Assembly: GCF_030504955.1 (NCBI RefSeq)
Contig: NZ_JAUKTR010000001.1
Span: forward strand, 869,501-933,500
Length of the DNA stretch: 64,000 nucleotides
Direction of reading: 5' to 3'
From: Peiella sedimenti
Lineage (GTDB): Bacteria; Pseudomonadota; Alphaproteobacteria; Caulobacterales; Caulobacteraceae
Shown: positions 45,465 to 55,628 of the stretch, piece by piece
Numbering within the stretch: the first letter of the stretch is position 1
How the letters are laid out: each line of letters begins with the position of its first letter
Made by a program: the position numbers and the translations under genes
Notes under the pieces: generated by a model
What the model saw: only the letters and a program-made list of their open reading frames with translations
Databases searched by the model: none
What the model was told of the DNA's origin: nothing

Positions 45465-45669
45465 GGGCGCGGAGAACTCCGAAATCGGCCGGGCGGGCCG
45501 GCGAACGCTGAAAAGGGGCGACGAATCCCCCCTCCCCGCGCCCGGTCCGGGCGCGCACCTTCTAGACCGCCGGTTCGGGAATGCAAAGGGCGAAGGCGGG
45601 CGAAAGGAGCCCGATTTCCACCGCGCGAAACGGATGGCGAAACCGCGTCCGAGCGCCCATCTTGGCGCC

Positions 45670-46500
45670 ATGACCGAAGCCGCTCCGCCCCCCGACCGCA
45701 GCTACCTCCTGGGCACCCACGACGAGGAGATCGCCCGCCTGGGCCTGCAGCATCGTGTCTGGCAGGCCGAGGCCATGACCGGCTGGAGGGCAGCCGGATT
45801 CACCGAAGGCTCGCGCCTGATCGATGTGGGCGCTGGACCCGGCTGGGCCACCACGGACTTGGCGCGCATCGTCGGCAAGGCCGGCGAGGTTCTGGCGCTG
45901 GAGCGCTCGGACCGCTTCCTGGCGCACCTTGCGGCCACCCGCGACGCGCTGGGCCTGGATCAGATCAAGCCCAGACGCATGGACCTGATGGAGGACGATT
46001 TCGGGGCTGACGGCTTCGACGGAGCCTGGATTCGCTGGGTGCTGGCCTTCCTGCCCGACCCGACCCTGGCCCTGAAAAAGCTGGCCGGCGCGCTGAAGCC
46101 CGGCGGCGCCCTGGTCATTCACGAGTACGTCGACTGGCAGACCTTCAGGCTGTTGCCCGAGGTGGAGAGCCAGCGCGATTTCGTGGACTTCGTCCTGGCC
46201 GACTGGCGCGCGTCGGGGACCGAGCCGGACATCTCGCGCCGCTTCGGCGAAATGCTGCCCCAGGCCGGGTTCCGCATCGAGGCGCAGCGGCCCATCGTCT
46301 GGATCGCGCGACCGGACGAATACACCTGGCGCTGGCCGCACAGCTTCATCCACGGCTACCTGCGCCACCTGGTCGGCGCCGGAAAGGTCGAACAGGCCTG
46401 GGCCGACCGTATTCGCGCGGACTTCGACGCCGCATCGCGCGATCCGAACGCTCGCGTGGTGACGCCGCTGGTCATGGAGACCATCGCCCGGCGGGTGTGA
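45670..46500 (+). CDS. Class I SAM-dependent methyltransferase
   Basis: 276 residues from MTEAAPPPDRSYLLGTHDEEI. SAM motif I LIDVGAGPGWATTDLARIVG, acidic post-I ALERSDRF, motif IV DGAWIRWVLAFLPDP, then LKPGGALVIHEYVDW. No signal peptide. Resembles Methyltransf_25-type small-molecule enzymes; substrate unknown. It lies on the strand opposite to the nuo genes that flank it. Confidence 0.88.
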   Translation: MTEAAPPPDRSYLLGTHDEEIARLGLQHRVWQAEAMTGWRAAGFTEGSRLIDVGAGPGWATTDLARIVGKAGEVLALERSDRFLAHLAATRDALGLDQIKPRRMDLMEDDFGADGFDGAWIRWVLAFLPDPTLALKKLAGALKPGGALVIHEYVDWQTFRLLPEVESQRDFVDFVLADWRASGTEPDISRRFGEMLPQAGFRIEAQRPIVWIARPDEYTWRWPHSFIHGYLRHLVGAGKVEQAWADRIRADFDAASRDPNARVVTPLVMETIARRV

Positions 46501-46573
46501 TCGGGGCGCCCCCAGCAACCTTAACTGCCCAACACCGTTCTGTGGGCAGAAGTTTCGCTGGAAAGAACTCCCC

Positions 46574-47659
46574 ATGACCGCCCATCAAGCCACGCTGTCA
46601 GCCCTCGCGGCCGGCGCCCTGGCCCTGTCCGCCGCCGGCGCCGCCCAGGCGCAGACGCCCTACACTTCTTACGGCAACCAGGGTCCGGCCATCCCGTCCT
46701 CGTGTCGCAACGTCGAGCAACTGGCCAACGGCTATGTCTCGGCGCAGTGCCAGGCCGAAGGCGGCTGGCGCTGGAGCTCCCTGCGCGTCGTCGACTGCCG
46801 CAGCGCCATCAGCAACCGTGACGGCGTCCTGACCTGCAGCGGGGCGACCGGAACCGTGGGGCCGCTGTATCCCGACACCTCCTATGGCCAAACCTCGGTT
46901 CAGGACCAGCCCGGCAGCGTCTTCGGCGCCCTCCTCGGCGCCCTGTTCGGCGTTCAGCCCGCCCAGCAGGATCAGGCGCTGGAGGACGACTGGGGCCGGG
47001 GTCGTCGCCCCCTCTATCAGCGCCGGGCCGATCTGGACGCCCGTATTGAGGCCGGCATTCGAGACGGCTCCATCAGTCGCGCCGAGGCGGCCCGCCTGCG
47101 TTCCGACTACGAGGCGCTGGTGCAGCTGGAAACCCGTTACGCCGCGGACGGCCGCATCACCGAATCCGAACGAGCCGAGCTGCGCCAGCGTTATCGCGCC
47201 CTGTCCCAGCGTGTCGCCGACGAGCGCCGCGATGACGACTATGGCGGCGGCTACGACCAGCCCTGGACGCCTCTGGCCGAGCGCCGCTACGCCTTCGAAA
47301 GCCGCGTCCAGGCCGCCGTGCGCGCCCGCACCCTGAGCCGCGCCGAGGCGATCCGGCTCAACGCCGACTTCCAGAGCCTGATGCGGATGGAAACCGACTA
47401 CCGACGCGATGGCCTGAGCCGGCGTGAACAGGAGGAGCTGACCCGCCGCCTGGCGGACCTTGAGCGCCGCATCGGCGACGACGGTTACACGGACGGCTAC
47501 TATCCCGATCCGCGCGCGGCCGAGATCGAGGCCCGCATCGCCGCCGGCGAGCGCAGCGGCGCTATCAGCCGCACCGAGGCCGCCCGCCTGCGTGAGGAGC
47601 TACGCGAGCTGACCCGCCGTTGGGCCGAACTCGAAGCACGGGTGCAATACAGGCGCTGA
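46574..47659 (+). CDS. Exported protein: cyanovirin-N-like domain plus three helical repeats
   Basis: 361 residues. Signal peptide ending AAGAAQAQ (~27). Residues ~43-90 read SSCRNVEQLANGYVSAQCQ ... GWRWSSLRVVDCRSAISNRDG, LTCSG. This matches the spacing of Cys and the NxDG-type turn of CVNH domains (fungal and cyanobacterial mannose-binding lectins). After a Gln/Asp linker come three related ~50-70-residue units starting near 146, 236 and 314, each with the pattern RI-AG-R-G-ISR-EA-RLR followed by a helix. The repeats look like alpha-helical pairs with a turn. Envelope glycan binding is my inference. Confidence 0.75.
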   Translation: MTAHQATLSALAAGALALSAAGAAQAQTPYTSYGNQGPAIPSSCRNVEQLANGYVSAQCQAEGGWRWSSLRVVDCRSAISNRDGVLTCSGATGTVGPLYPDTSYGQTSVQDQPGSVFGALLGALFGVQPAQQDQALEDDWGRGRRPLYQRRADLDARIEAGIRDGSISRAEAARLRSDYEALVQLETRYAADGRITESERAELRQRYRALSQRVADERRDDDYGGGYDQPWTPLAERRYAFESRVQAAVRARTLSRAEAIRLNADFQSLMRMETDYRRDGLSRREQEELTRRLADLERRIGDDGYTDGYYPDPRAAEIEARIAAGERSGAISRTEAARLREELRELTRRWAELEARVQYRR

Positions 47660-47679
47660 TAGGGCCGCTGTCCCTTCTC

Positions 47680-47697
47680 CCCCTCGCGAGAGAGGGG
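47680..47697. other. Stem-loop between convergent CVNH-like gene and nuoI
   Basis: Perfect 6-bp arms CCCCTC/GAGGGG. The surrounding CCTTCTCCCC...GAGAGGGGA resembles a half of the palindromic unit found inside ribD, so it may be a decayed copy acting as a weak terminator. Confidence 0.4.
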
Positions 47698-47704
47698 ACG
47701 CGCA

Positions 47705-48199
47705 TCACCGATACGGCGCGTCGATGCGCAGGTTGCGGGCGATCTCGCGCTCCCAGCGGTCGCCATTCGCCAGCAGACGCTCCTTGTCGTAGTAGAGCTC
47801 CTCACGGGTCTCGACCGAGAACTCCTGGTTCGGGCCCTCGACGATGGCGTCCACGGGGCAGGCCTCCTGGCACAGGCCGCAGTAGATGCACTTGACCATG
47901 TCGATGTCGTAGCGGGTCGTGCGGCGGCTGCCGTCCGGACGCGGTTCGGACTCGATCGTGATGGCCTGGGCCGGGCAGATGGCCTCGCACAGCTTGCAGG
48001 CGATGCAGCGCTCTTCCCCGTTGGAATAGCGGCGCAGGGCGTGCTCGCCCCTAAAGCGCGACGACTGCGGGTTGCGCTCGAACGGATAGTTCACCGTCGC
48101 CTTGGGACGGGCCATGTACTTCAGCGACAAGCCGATGGCGCCCCAGACATCCAGCAGCATGGCGCCGCGGACGGCCTGGCCGATACGTTGCATCATCAT
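47705..48199 (-). CDS. nuoI: NADH-quinone oxidoreductase subunit I
   Basis: 164 residues carrying two 4Fe-4S clusters (N6a, N6b): [16 protein letters not shown] and [16 protein letters not shown]. Start at 48199 (three Met in a row) has GGAG 6 nt upstream; GTG 48217 is less likely. Its ATG overlaps the stop of a small lipoprotein gene. Last gene of the first nuo block. Confidence 0.97.
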   Translation of the reverse strand: MMMQRIGQAVRGAMLLDVWGAIGLSLKYMARPKATVNYPFERNPQSSRFRGEHALRRYSNGEERCIACKLCEAICPAQAITIESEPRPDGSRRTTRYDIDMVKCIYCGLCQEACPVDAIVEGPNQEFSVETREELYYDKERLLANGDRWEREIARNLRIDAPYR

Positions 48200-48396
48200 C
48201 TCACGCTCCGGCTGCACAGCCGCTCCCAGCGTTCGTCGTCACGGTCCAGCGTGGCGCACAGGCTCTGGCGCTCCTCCACCTCACGGCGGATGCGCTCCTG
48301 CTGCTCGTACTGGGCATAGGGGTTCTGCGGCGGCCCTTCATAGGCGGCGCAGGCGGCGACCGTCAGCAGCAGGCCAAGGGCGAACAGGGCGCGCAT
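48196..48396 (-). CDS. Small lipoprotein inside the nuo operon
   Basis: 66 residues. [21 protein letters not shown] is a lipoprotein signal with lipobox VAAC (Cys16). The mature ~50 residues are a charged helix ([17 protein letters not shown]) with two cysteines (SLCATLD, ERLCSRS) that could form a disulfide. Start and stop each overlap the neighbours (TGATG after nuoH; TGA inside the nuoI start), so it is translationally coupled to Complex I subunits. Not a known Complex I subunit to me. Confidence 0.8.
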   Translation of the reverse strand: MRALFALGLLLTVAACAAYEGPPQNPYAQYEQQERIRREVEERQSLCATLDRDDERWERLCSRSVR

Positions 48397-49463
48397 CACG
48401 CCCCCGGTCCGAACACGCGCCAGGCGGCGATGCCGACGACGGCCACCAGCGAGGTGGGCAGGAACACCTTCCAGCCCAGGCGCATCAGCTGGTCGTAGCG
48501 GTAACGGGGCACAAAGGCCTTCACCATGGCGAACATGATGAACCACAGCACGACCTTGATGAAAAAGACGCCGAACAGGAACAGGTTGCGCGCAAACTCG
48601 GGCCAGGCGTCGGCGAAGCCGATCGGGAAGCCGGGGTTCCAGCCGCCGAAGAACAGCAGCGTCACCATCACGCACATGAAGACGATGTTGGCGTACTCGC
48701 CGATCATGAACAGCAGATACGGCGTGGAGGAGTATTCCACCTGATAGCCGGCCACGAGCTCGGACTCCGCCTCGGGCAGGTCGAAAGGCGGGCGGTTCGT
48801 CTCGGCCAGGGCCGAGATGAAGAAGACGATCGCCATGGGCAGCATGATGACGATCATCGGCAGGTTGTTGAGGCCGCCGCCGAATACGTTCCAGTTCCAG
48901 ATCCAGCCGGACTGGAGGGTGACGATCTCGGACAGGTTCATGGTCCCGGCCAGCAGGATCACGGTGATGATGACGAAGCCGATGGAGACCTCGTAGGAAA
49001 CCATCTGCGCCGCAGAGCGCAGGCTGCCCAGGAACGGGTACTTCGAGTTCGAAGCCCAGCCGCCCATGATGATGCCGTAAACGCCGAGGCTGCTGATCGC
49101 CAGGATGTAGAGGATGCCCACGTTCAGGTCGGCGATGACCCAGCCCGGCGCGAACGGGATCACGGCCCAGGCGATAAAGGCCAGGATGAAGGTGATCAGC
49201 GGCGCGGCCAGGAACACGATCTTGTCGGCGCCGGCGGGCACGACAATCTCCTTCAGCACGAACTTGAAGAAGTCGGCGAAGGACTGCAGCAGGCCGAAGG
49301 GGCCGACCACGTTGGGCCCTTTTCGCATCTGCACCCCGGCCCAGACCTTGCGGTCGGCCAGCAGCAGGAAGGCCAGCGAGATCAGGATGCCGACCGTGAC
49401 CAGCAGGATCTGGCCCGTGGTGATCAGCGTCCAGCCGAGCGGAGAGCTCCAGAAGCCGTTCAT
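48396..49463 (-). CDS. nuoH: NADH-quinone oxidoreductase subunit H
   Basis: 355 residues, eight helices. It forms part of the quinone chamber: [56 protein letters not shown] (the classic motif), [18 protein letters not shown]. Next to nuoG by 3 bp. Confidence 0.97.
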   Translation of the reverse strand: MNGFWSSPLGWTLITTGQILLVTVGILISLAFLLLADRKVWAGVQMRKGPNVVGPFGLLQSFADFFKFVLKEIVVPAGADKIVFLAAPLITFILAFIAWAVIPFAPGWVIADLNVGILYILAISSLGVYGIIMGGWASNSKYPFLGSLRSAAQMVSYEVSIGFVIITVILLAGTMNLSEIVTLQSGWIWNWNVFGGGLNNLPMIVIMLPMAIVFFISALAETNRPPFDLPEAESELVAGYQVEYSSTPYLLFMIGEYANIVFMCVMVTLLFFGGWNPGFPIGFADAWPEFARNLFLFGVFFIKVVLWFIMFAMVKAFVPRYRYDQLMRLGWKVFLPTSLVAVVGIAAWRVFGPGA

Positions 49464-49466
49464 GGG

Positions 49467-51533
49467 TTACTCCGCCGCCATGGGGGCCTGGGCCTTGACG
49501 CGCAGGGCCGACAGCTCGGCCATGATCACGCTGGCCCGCGCGATGGGGTTCGAGAGGTAGTAGTCGGTGATGGGGCTGGCGAAGGCGCCCGTATCTTCGG
49601 CCTTCTGCACCAGCTTGCGGTCGCCCAGGCTGGACAGGTCCAACGGCTGAGCGGCCTCGGGCACATAGTCGATGCGGCCGAAGCTGGGATGCTCCGCCAT
49701 CAGCAGGGCCCGCAGCTGGTCATGGCTATCGTAGGGCAGCGTCTTGCCGAGGCGCTCGGACAGGGCGCGCAGGATGGCCCAGTCCTCCTTGGCTTCGCCC
49801 TTGGGGAAGACGGCGCGTTCGCCCATCTGCACCCGGCCTTCCATGTTCACATAGAGGCCCGGCTTCTCGACCCAGGCCGCGGCCGGCAGGATCACGTCGG
49901 CGCCGTGCGCGCCGCGGTCGCCGTGGCTGCCCACATAGACCTTGAAGGCCGAACTGGCCGAGGCGTCGCACTCATCCGCGCCCAGCAGCATCAGCACGTC
50001 CAGGGCGCCGGGCTTGAGCATCTCGCGCGCCGACAGACCGCCGGCGCCCGGCAGGAAGCCCATGTCCAGGCCCGCCACGCGGCTGGCGGCGTTGTGCAGG
50101 AAGTTGAGGCCGTTCCAGTCGGGCCGAACGACGTTGTAAGCCTTGGCCATGTCGGCGACGGCGCGCAGCACCTGCGGCCCGTCCTCGCGCGACAAGGCCC
50201 CGGGGCCGACGATGATGGCGGGCGCCTTGGCCCCTTCCATCAGCCTGACGAAGTCCTTGTCCAGCTTCAGCAGGGACTGAAGACCGCCGCCCAGCTGCTT
50301 GACGCCGAAGGTGGTTTCTACGGCCCGGCCGACGGCGCCCACGGTGACGTGGTTGGCCAGCCAGCCCTTGCGCAGGCGCGCGCCCAGCAGCGGCGCCTCA
50401 CGCTTCAGGTCAGCGCCGACCAGCAGCACCACATCGGCCTGTTCGATTCCGGCGATGGTGGAGTTGAACAGCCACCCGGCCCGCTCGGCGCCGCCGCCCA
50501 GGGCCGATCCGTCCTGGCGGCAGTCGGTGTTGGCCGAGCCCAGGGCGCGGAACAGGTCCAGCGCCGCCTTCATGGACTCGGCGTCCTGAAGATCGCCCGC
50601 GATGACGCCGACGCGATCCGGCGATGAGGCCGACAGCTTGGCCGCCACGGCGTCCAGCGCCTCGTCCCACGAGGCGGGCGTCAGCTTGCCGCTCCGGCGC
50701 ACATAGGGCCGGTCCAGGCGCTGGCGGTTCAGGCCGTCGACGATGTAGCGGCTCTTGTCGCCCAGCCACTCCTCATTCACGCCCTCGTGGACGCGCGGCA
50801 GGATGCGCATGACCTCGGCGCCGCGGCTGTCGACGCGGATGCTGGAGCCCATGCCGTCCATGACGTCCACGCTGAAGGTCTTCTTCAGCTCCCACGGGCG
50901 GTAGTGGAACTGCCAGGGCCGGTGCGTCAGCGCGCCCACCGGGCAGATGTCGCTCAGATTACCCGACAGCTCGGACGTGACCGCGTCCTCGACATAGGTG
51001 ATGATCTCGGCGTCCTCGCCGCGTGAGATCAGGCCGATCTCGCTTTCACCAGCGATTTCAGTGACGAAGCGGACGCAGCGCGTGCACTGGATGCAGCGCG
51101 TCATATAGGTCTTGATGGTCGGGCTGATGGCCTTCTCTTCGACCGCGCGCTTGTTCTCGAGATAGCGGCTTTCGTCGCGGCCATAGTACATGGCCTGGTC
51201 CTGCAGATCGCACTCGCCGCCCTGGTCGCAGATGGGGCAGTCCAGCGGGTGGTTGATGAGCAGGAACTCCATCACGCCCTTGCGGGCCTTCTCCACCATG
51301 GGCGTCTTGGTGAAGATCTCCTGGCCGTCGGCGGCCGGCAGGGCGCAGCTCGCCTGAGGCTTGGGCGGCCCCGGCTTCACCTCGACCAGGCACATGCGGC
51401 AGTTGCCGGCGATGGACAGGCGCTCGTGATAGCAGAAGCGCGGAATCTCCTCGCCCGCGCGCTCGGCCACCTGGAGCACGGTCATGCCGGGCTCGAACTC
51501 GACCTCGACGCCGTTGACCTTGGCTACGGGCAT
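49467..51533 (-). CDS. nuoG: NADH-quinone oxidoreductase subunit G
   Basis: 688 residues. N-terminal 2Fe-2S ferredoxin (CYHERLSIAGNCRMCLVEV), His-ligated 4Fe-4S N5 region CPICDQGGECDLQDQAMYYG, second 4Fe-4S CIQCTRCVRF, SDICPVGALTHRP, then a molybdopterin-like domain without cofactor. Short C-terminal form as in alphaproteobacteria and mitochondria. Confidence 0.96.
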   Translation of the reverse strand: MPVAKVNGVEVEFEPGMTVLQVAERAGEEIPRFCYHERLSIAGNCRMCLVEVKPGPPKPQASCALPAADGQEIFTKTPMVEKARKGVMEFLLINHPLDCPICDQGGECDLQDQAMYYGRDESRYLENKRAVEEKAISPTIKTYMTRCIQCTRCVRFVTEIAGESEIGLISRGEDAEIITYVEDAVTSELSGNLSDICPVGALTHRPWQFHYRPWELKKTFSVDVMDGMGSSIRVDSRGAEVMRILPRVHEGVNEEWLGDKSRYIVDGLNRQRLDRPYVRRSGKLTPASWDEALDAVAAKLSASSPDRVGVIAGDLQDAESMKAALDLFRALGSANTDCRQDGSALGGGAERAGWLFNSTIAGIEQADVVLLVGADLKREAPLLGARLRKGWLANHVTVGAVGRAVETTFGVKQLGGGLQSLLKLDKDFVRLMEGAKAPAIIVGPGALSREDGPQVLRAVADMAKAYNVVRPDWNGLNFLHNAASRVAGLDMGFLPGAGGLSAREMLKPGALDVLMLLGADECDASASSAFKVYVGSHGDRGAHGADVILPAAAWVEKPGLYVNMEGRVQMGERAVFPKGEAKEDWAILRALSERLGKTLPYDSHDQLRALLMAEHPSFGRIDYVPEAAQPLDLSSLGDRKLVQKAEDTGAFASPITDYYLSNPIARASVIMAELSALRVKAQAPMAAE

Positions 51534-51539
51534 TCCTCT

Positions 51540-52856
51540 TTACTCCGCCGCGATCGCGTGGCCCGCGAAGGAGCCCTTGCGCGCGCGATAGGTGTTGATG
51601 CGCTCTTCCACCTCGGGGCGGAAGTGGCGGAACAGGCCTTGGATCGGCCAGGCGGCCGCGTCTCCCAGGGCGCAGATGGTGTGGCCCTCGACCTGACCGG
51701 CCACGTCGAGCAGCAGGTCGATCTCGCCCGGCTCGGCCTCGCCGGCCGCCATGCGCTCCATGACCCGCCACATCCAGCCGGTGCCCTCGCGGCAGGGCGT
51801 GCACTGGCCGCAGCTCTCATGCTTGTAGAAGTAGCTGATGCGCGCGATGGCCCGGACCAGGTCGGTGGACTGGTCCATGACGATCACCGCCGCTGTGCCC
51901 AGGCCCGACTTGAGGTCGCGCAAGGAATCGAAGTCCATCAGGGCGGTTTCGCACTGTTCCGCCGGGATCAGGGCCACGGACGAGCCGCCCGGGATCACGG
52001 CCTTCAGGTTGCCCCAGCCGCCGGTGACGCCGCCGCAGTGCTCTTCCAGGAGCTGCTTCAGCGGAATGGACATGGCCTCTTCCACGTTGCAGGGCTTGTT
52101 CACGTGGCCTGACACGCACATCAGCTTGGTGCCGGTGTTGTTCGGACGGCCGAAGCCCGCGAACCAGTCGGCGCCGCGACGCAGGATCGTGCCGACGACC
52201 GCGATTGACTCGACGTTGTTGACCGTGGTCGGACAGCCGTAGAGGCCCGCGCCGGCGGGGAACGGCGGCTTCAGGCGCGGCTGGCCCTTCTTGCCCTCCA
52301 GGCTTTCGAGCAGGGCCGTCTCCTCGCCGCAGATATAGGCCCCGGCGCCGTGGTGGACGTAGATGTCGAAATCCCAGCCGTGGACGTTGTTCTTGCCCAC
52401 GAGCCTGGCCTCGTAGGCCTGCTTGATGGCGGCCTCGAGGATCTCGCGCTCGCGCACGTATTCGCCGCGGATATAGATGTAGCAAGCGTGCGCCTGCATG
52501 GCGAAGCTGGCGATCAGGCAGCCCTCGATCAGCAGGTGCGGATCATGGCGCATGATCTCCCGGTCCTTGCAGGTCCCGGGTTCGGACTCGTCGGCGTTGA
52601 CGACCAGATAGTGCGGCCGCCCTTCTCTCACCTCCTTGGGCATGAAGGACCACTTCAGACCCGTGGAGAAGCCCGCCCCGCCCCGGCCGCGCAGGCCAGA
52701 GTTCTTGACGTTGTCGATCACCCAGTCGCGGCCCATGGCGATCATGTCGGCCGTGGCGTTCCAGCAGCCGCGCTTCTTCGCCCCTTCCAAGCCCCAGTCG
52801 TGCAGGCCGTAGAGGTTGGTGAAGATGCGGTCCTTGTCCTGAAGAATCCCGACCAC
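51540..52856 (-). CDS. nuoF: NADH-quinone oxidoreductase subunit F
   Basis: 438 residues. NADH/FMN site: [57 protein letters not shown], and the 4Fe-4S N3 ligands [12 protein letters not shown] with a distal [10 protein letters not shown]. Separated from nuoE by a small membrane-protein gene. Confidence 0.97.
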   Translation of the reverse strand: MVGILQDKDRIFTNLYGLHDWGLEGAKKRGCWNATADMIAMGRDWVIDNVKNSGLRGRGGAGFSTGLKWSFMPKEVREGRPHYLVVNADESEPGTCKDREIMRHDPHLLIEGCLIASFAMQAHACYIYIRGEYVREREILEAAIKQAYEARLVGKNNVHGWDFDIYVHHGAGAYICGEETALLESLEGKKGQPRLKPPFPAGAGLYGCPTTVNNVESIAVVGTILRRGADWFAGFGRPNNTGTKLMCVSGHVNKPCNVEEAMSIPLKQLLEEHCGGVTGGWGNLKAVIPGGSSVALIPAEQCETALMDFDSLRDLKSGLGTAAVIVMDQSTDLVRAIARISYFYKHESCGQCTPCREGTGWMWRVMERMAAGEAEPGEIDLLLDVAGQVEGHTICALGDAAAWPIQGLFRHFRPEVEERINTYRARKGSFAGHAIAAE

Positions 52857-52859
52857 GCT

Positions 52860-53126
52860 TTAGAGTCCTTCCGCCAGACGGCGCTTGTGATGACGGGTGC
52901 GAAGGAAGATGGCCACGACCATGGCGGCCCAGCCCAGCGCCAGCATGCCATAGCCCACCAGGGTCGCCTGCTGCGGCAGGGCGCCGCCTGATACGGACAA
53001 CACGACCAGCGCGCCCAGCACGATCAGCGCCAGCCCGCCCAGCCGCCACGGCGCGGCCACGGCGCGCAGTTCGCGCCGGTATTCGGCGCGGCCCTCGGGC
53101 GTATCCAGATCAGGGCGAGCCGTCAC
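52860..53126 (-). CDS. Small two-helix membrane protein between nuoE and nuoF
   Basis: 88 residues. An acidic/basic N-terminus ([19 protein letters not shown]), two hydrophobic helices, and a basic tail LRTRHHKRRLAEGL. It starts 4 bp inside the nuoE stop and ends 3 bp before nuoF, so it is co-translated with the NADH-module subunits. No family recognised; assembly factor or accessory subunit is a guess. Confidence 0.78.
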   Translation of the reverse strand: MTARPDLDTPEGRAEYRRELRAVAAPWRLGGLALIVLGALVVLSVSGGALPQQATLVGYGMLALGWAAMVVAIFLRTRHHKRRLAEGL

Positions 53127-53791
53127 GCCGGCTCCTTCCTGGGCTGGCTGTTGGGCAGCACCTTGATCTTCTTGGCGGCCGAGCCGTCGTACAGGGACGG
53201 ATCGGTCAGGGTCATGGGGCCGCCCTCGGGTTCGGACGCCACGCGGCCGATGTACGAGCCCGGCTTGGGCGACTTGCCGGCGGCGAAGTCGTCTATGATC
53301 TGACTCAAGGTTTCGGCGGTAAGGTCTTCAAAATAATAGTCGTTGATCGCCGCCATAGGGGCATTGCAGCAGGCGCCCAGGCACTCGACCTCTTCCCAGA
53401 ACAGCTTGCCGTCGGCCGACAGGGCCTGCTTGGGTCCGATCTTGTCCTTGCACACCTGGATCAGGTCGCCGGCGCCGCGCAGCATGCAGGGCGTGGTGCC
53501 GCACACCTGCACCAGGGCCTTTGAGCCCACGGGCGACAGCTGGAACATGGTGTAGAAGGTGGCCACCTCCAGCACACGGATGGTGGGCATGCCCAGCAAC
53601 TCGGCGATGGCGCGGATCGCGGGCTCGGAGACCCAGCCCTCCTGCTTCTGGACCAGCCACAGAATCGGGATCACCGCCGACTGCTTGCGCTCGGCCGGGT
53701 ACTTGGCGATCCACCACTCGGCCTCCTTCATCGTCGCCTTGGAGAAGGCGAACGAGGCCGGCTGTTCCTTGGCCAGACGACGGACGCTCAT
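53123..53791 (-). CDS. nuoE: NADH-quinone oxidoreductase subunit E
   Basis: 222 residues, thioredoxin-like 2Fe-2S (N1a) protein: [31 protein letters not shown], ligands [13 protein letters not shown] and [16 protein letters not shown]. The ~50-residue C-terminal tail ([19 protein letters not shown]) is longer than in E. coli, as in other alphaproteobacteria. Confidence 0.96.
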   Translation of the reverse strand: MSVRRLAKEQPASFAFSKATMKEAEWWIAKYPAERKQSAVIPILWLVQKQEGWVSEPAIRAIAELLGMPTIRVLEVATFYTMFQLSPVGSKALVQVCGTTPCMLRGAGDLIQVCKDKIGPKQALSADGKLFWEEVECLGACCNAPMAAINDYYFEDLTAETLSQIIDDFAAGKSPKPGSYIGRVASEPEGGPMTLTDPSLYDGSAAKKIKVLPNSQPRKEPA

Positions 53792-55002
53792 CGGTCCACC
53801 TCTCCGAAGACGATGTCGAGGCTGCCCAGGATGGCGGACACGTCGGCCAGCATGTGGCCGCGGTTCATCCAGTCCATGGCCTGCAGGTGCTTGAAGCCCG
53901 GCGCGGCGATCTTGCAGCGGTAGGGTTTGTTGGTGCCGTCCGACACCAGATAGACGCCAAACTCGCCCTTGGGCGCCTCGGCGGCGGCGTAGACCTGGCC
54001 CTCGGGCGTGCGGAAGCCCTCGGTGTAGAGCTTGAAGTGGTGGATCAGCGCCTCCATCGAGCGCTTCATCTCGCCCCGGCTGGGCGGCGTGACCTTGTGG
54101 TCCTCGGCCAGCACCGGCCCGCGCGTCACCCGCAGCTTTTCACAGCACTGACGCATGATGCGGATGGACTGCTTCATCTCCTCGATGCGGCAGAGATAGC
54201 GGTCCCAGCAGTCGCCGTTGACGCCGGTGACGACGTCGAACTCCAGCTCGGCGTAGCACTCATAGGGCTGGCTGCGGCGTAGATCCCACGGCACGCCCGA
54301 ACCGCGCAGCATCACCCCGGTGAAGCCCCAGTCCAGCGCCTGCTGCTTGGAGACCACGCCGATGTCGACGTTGCGCTGCTTGAAGATGCGGTTCTCGGTG
54401 ACGAGGCTCTCGATGTCCTTCAGCGCCGCGGGGAACTCAACGGTCCAGCGGTCAATATCCTCGACCAGCTCGGGCGGCAGATCGAGGCGCACCCCGCCGG
54501 GGCGGAAATAGTTGGCGTGCAGGCGCGAGCCCGAGGCGCGCTCGTAGAAGACCATCAGCTTCTCGCGCTCTTCGAAGCCCCACAGCGGGGGCGTGAGCGC
54601 GCCGACGTCCATGGCCTGGGTCGTGACGTTGAGCAGATGGTTCAGGATGCGGCCGATCTCGCAGTACAGCACGCGGATCAGCTGGGCCCGGTACGGAACC
54701 TCCAGCCCCAGCAGCTTCTCGATGGCCAGGCAGAAGACGTGCTCCTGGTTCATCGGCGCCACGTAGTCGAGGCGGTCGAAGTACGGGATGTTCTGGATGT
54801 AGGTGCGCGCCTCCATCAGCTTTTCGGTGCCGCGATGCAGCAGGCCGATGTGCGGGTCGACGCGCTCGACCACCTCGCCGTCCAGCTCCAGCACCAGGCG
54901 CAGCACGCCGTGGGCCGCAGGGTGCTGCGGGCCGAAGTTGATGGTGAACTTGCGGTCGTCCTCGCCGCGCGCGTGGATGTCGATGTCGCCGTCGGCGGCC
55001 AT
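53788..55002 (-). CDS. nuoD: NADH-quinone oxidoreductase subunit D
   Basis: 404 residues from ATG 55002, which overlaps the nuoC stop (TAATG). 49-kDa homologue: [21 protein letters not shown] (cut: [12 protein letters not shown]), [20 protein letters not shown]-type [13 protein letters not shown], and the C-terminal FGEVDR. Separate from NuoC, not fused. Confidence 0.97.
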   Translation of the reverse strand: MAADGDIDIHARGEDDRKFTINFGPQHPAAHGVLRLVLELDGEVVERVDPHIGLLHRGTEKLMEARTYIQNIPYFDRLDYVAPMNQEHVFCLAIEKLLGLEVPYRAQLIRVLYCEIGRILNHLLNVTTQAMDVGALTPPLWGFEEREKLMVFYERASGSRLHANYFRPGGVRLDLPPELVEDIDRWTVEFPAALKDIESLVTENRIFKQRNVDIGVVSKQQALDWGFTGVMLRGSGVPWDLRRSQPYECYAELEFDVVTGVNGDCWDRYLCRIEEMKQSIRIMRQCCEKLRVTRGPVLAEDHKVTPPSRGEMKRSMEALIHHFKLYTEGFRTPEGQVYAAAEAPKGEFGVYLVSDGTNKPYRCKIAAPGFKHLQAMDWMNRGHMLADVSAILGSLDIVFGEVDR

Positions 55003-55628
55003 TACTTCACCCCTTGCGCCTTTTCGTCGCCCGGAAGCACGCCGGACCCACGCGCATACTCGGCCCCCTCCCATGGGGACAGGAAATCAAAGTTGCGGAA
55101 TTCCTGCGGCAGCTTGACCGGCTCGTAGACCACGCGCTTCTGGGTCTCGTCCCAGCGGCACTCCACATAACCCGTCATCGGGAAGTCCTTGCGCAGGGGA
55201 TGCCCCACGAAGCCGTAGTCGGTCAGGATGCGGCGCAGATCGGGGTGACCCGAGAAGCCGATCCCGTACAGGTCAAAAGCCTCGCGCTCAAACCAGTCGG
55301 CGTTCGGGAACACGCCCGTGATCGAGGGTACGGGGTTGGTCTCGTCCGCCGAGACCAGGACGCGGATGCGCTGGTTCCGCGTCATGGACAACAGGTGATA
55401 GGCCACGTCGAAACGCTCGGCTCGCTGGGGGTAGTCCACGCCGCACAGGTCGACCAGCTGCTGGAATTCGAACGCCGACTTTAGGGCCTCCATGACCCGG
55501 ATCACCGCCTCGCGCGGCACGCGCAGGTTCAGCTCGCCGAAGGCCGCCTCCGCGGCCAGACAGTCCCTGCCCAGCGCCTTGGTGAGCGCCTTCCCGAGGC
55601 CCGCCATTTCCTTGGCCACGTCGCTCAT
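55002..55628 (-). CDS. nuoC: NADH-quinone oxidoreductase subunit C
   Basis: 208 residues, 30-kDa homologue: [75 protein letters not shown]. The C-terminus ends near the start of nuoD. Overlaps nuoB by 4 bp upstream. Confidence 0.97.
   Translation of the reverse strand: MSDVAKEMAGLGKALTKALGRDCLAAEAAFGELNLRVPREAVIRVMEALKSAFEFQQLVDLCGVDYPQRAERFDVAYHLLSMTRNQRIRVLVSADETNPVPSITGVFPNADWFEREAFDLYGIGFSGHPDLRRILTDYGFVGHPLRKDFPMTGYVECRWDETQKRVVYEPVKLPQEFRNFDFLSPWEGAEYARGSGVLPGDEKAQGVK

Noticed and set aside
47660..47704. Full copy of the ribD palindrome at 47.68 kb
   Set aside because: Only one short arm pair with partial similarity is visible; kept as a possible decayed half, not a copy.
48102..50627. 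841-codon plus-strand open frame opposite nuoH-nuoG
   Set aside because: Antiphase shadow of GC-rich coding DNA; composition is Arg/Gly/His-rich without domains, while nuoG and nuoH on the other strand have all family motifs.
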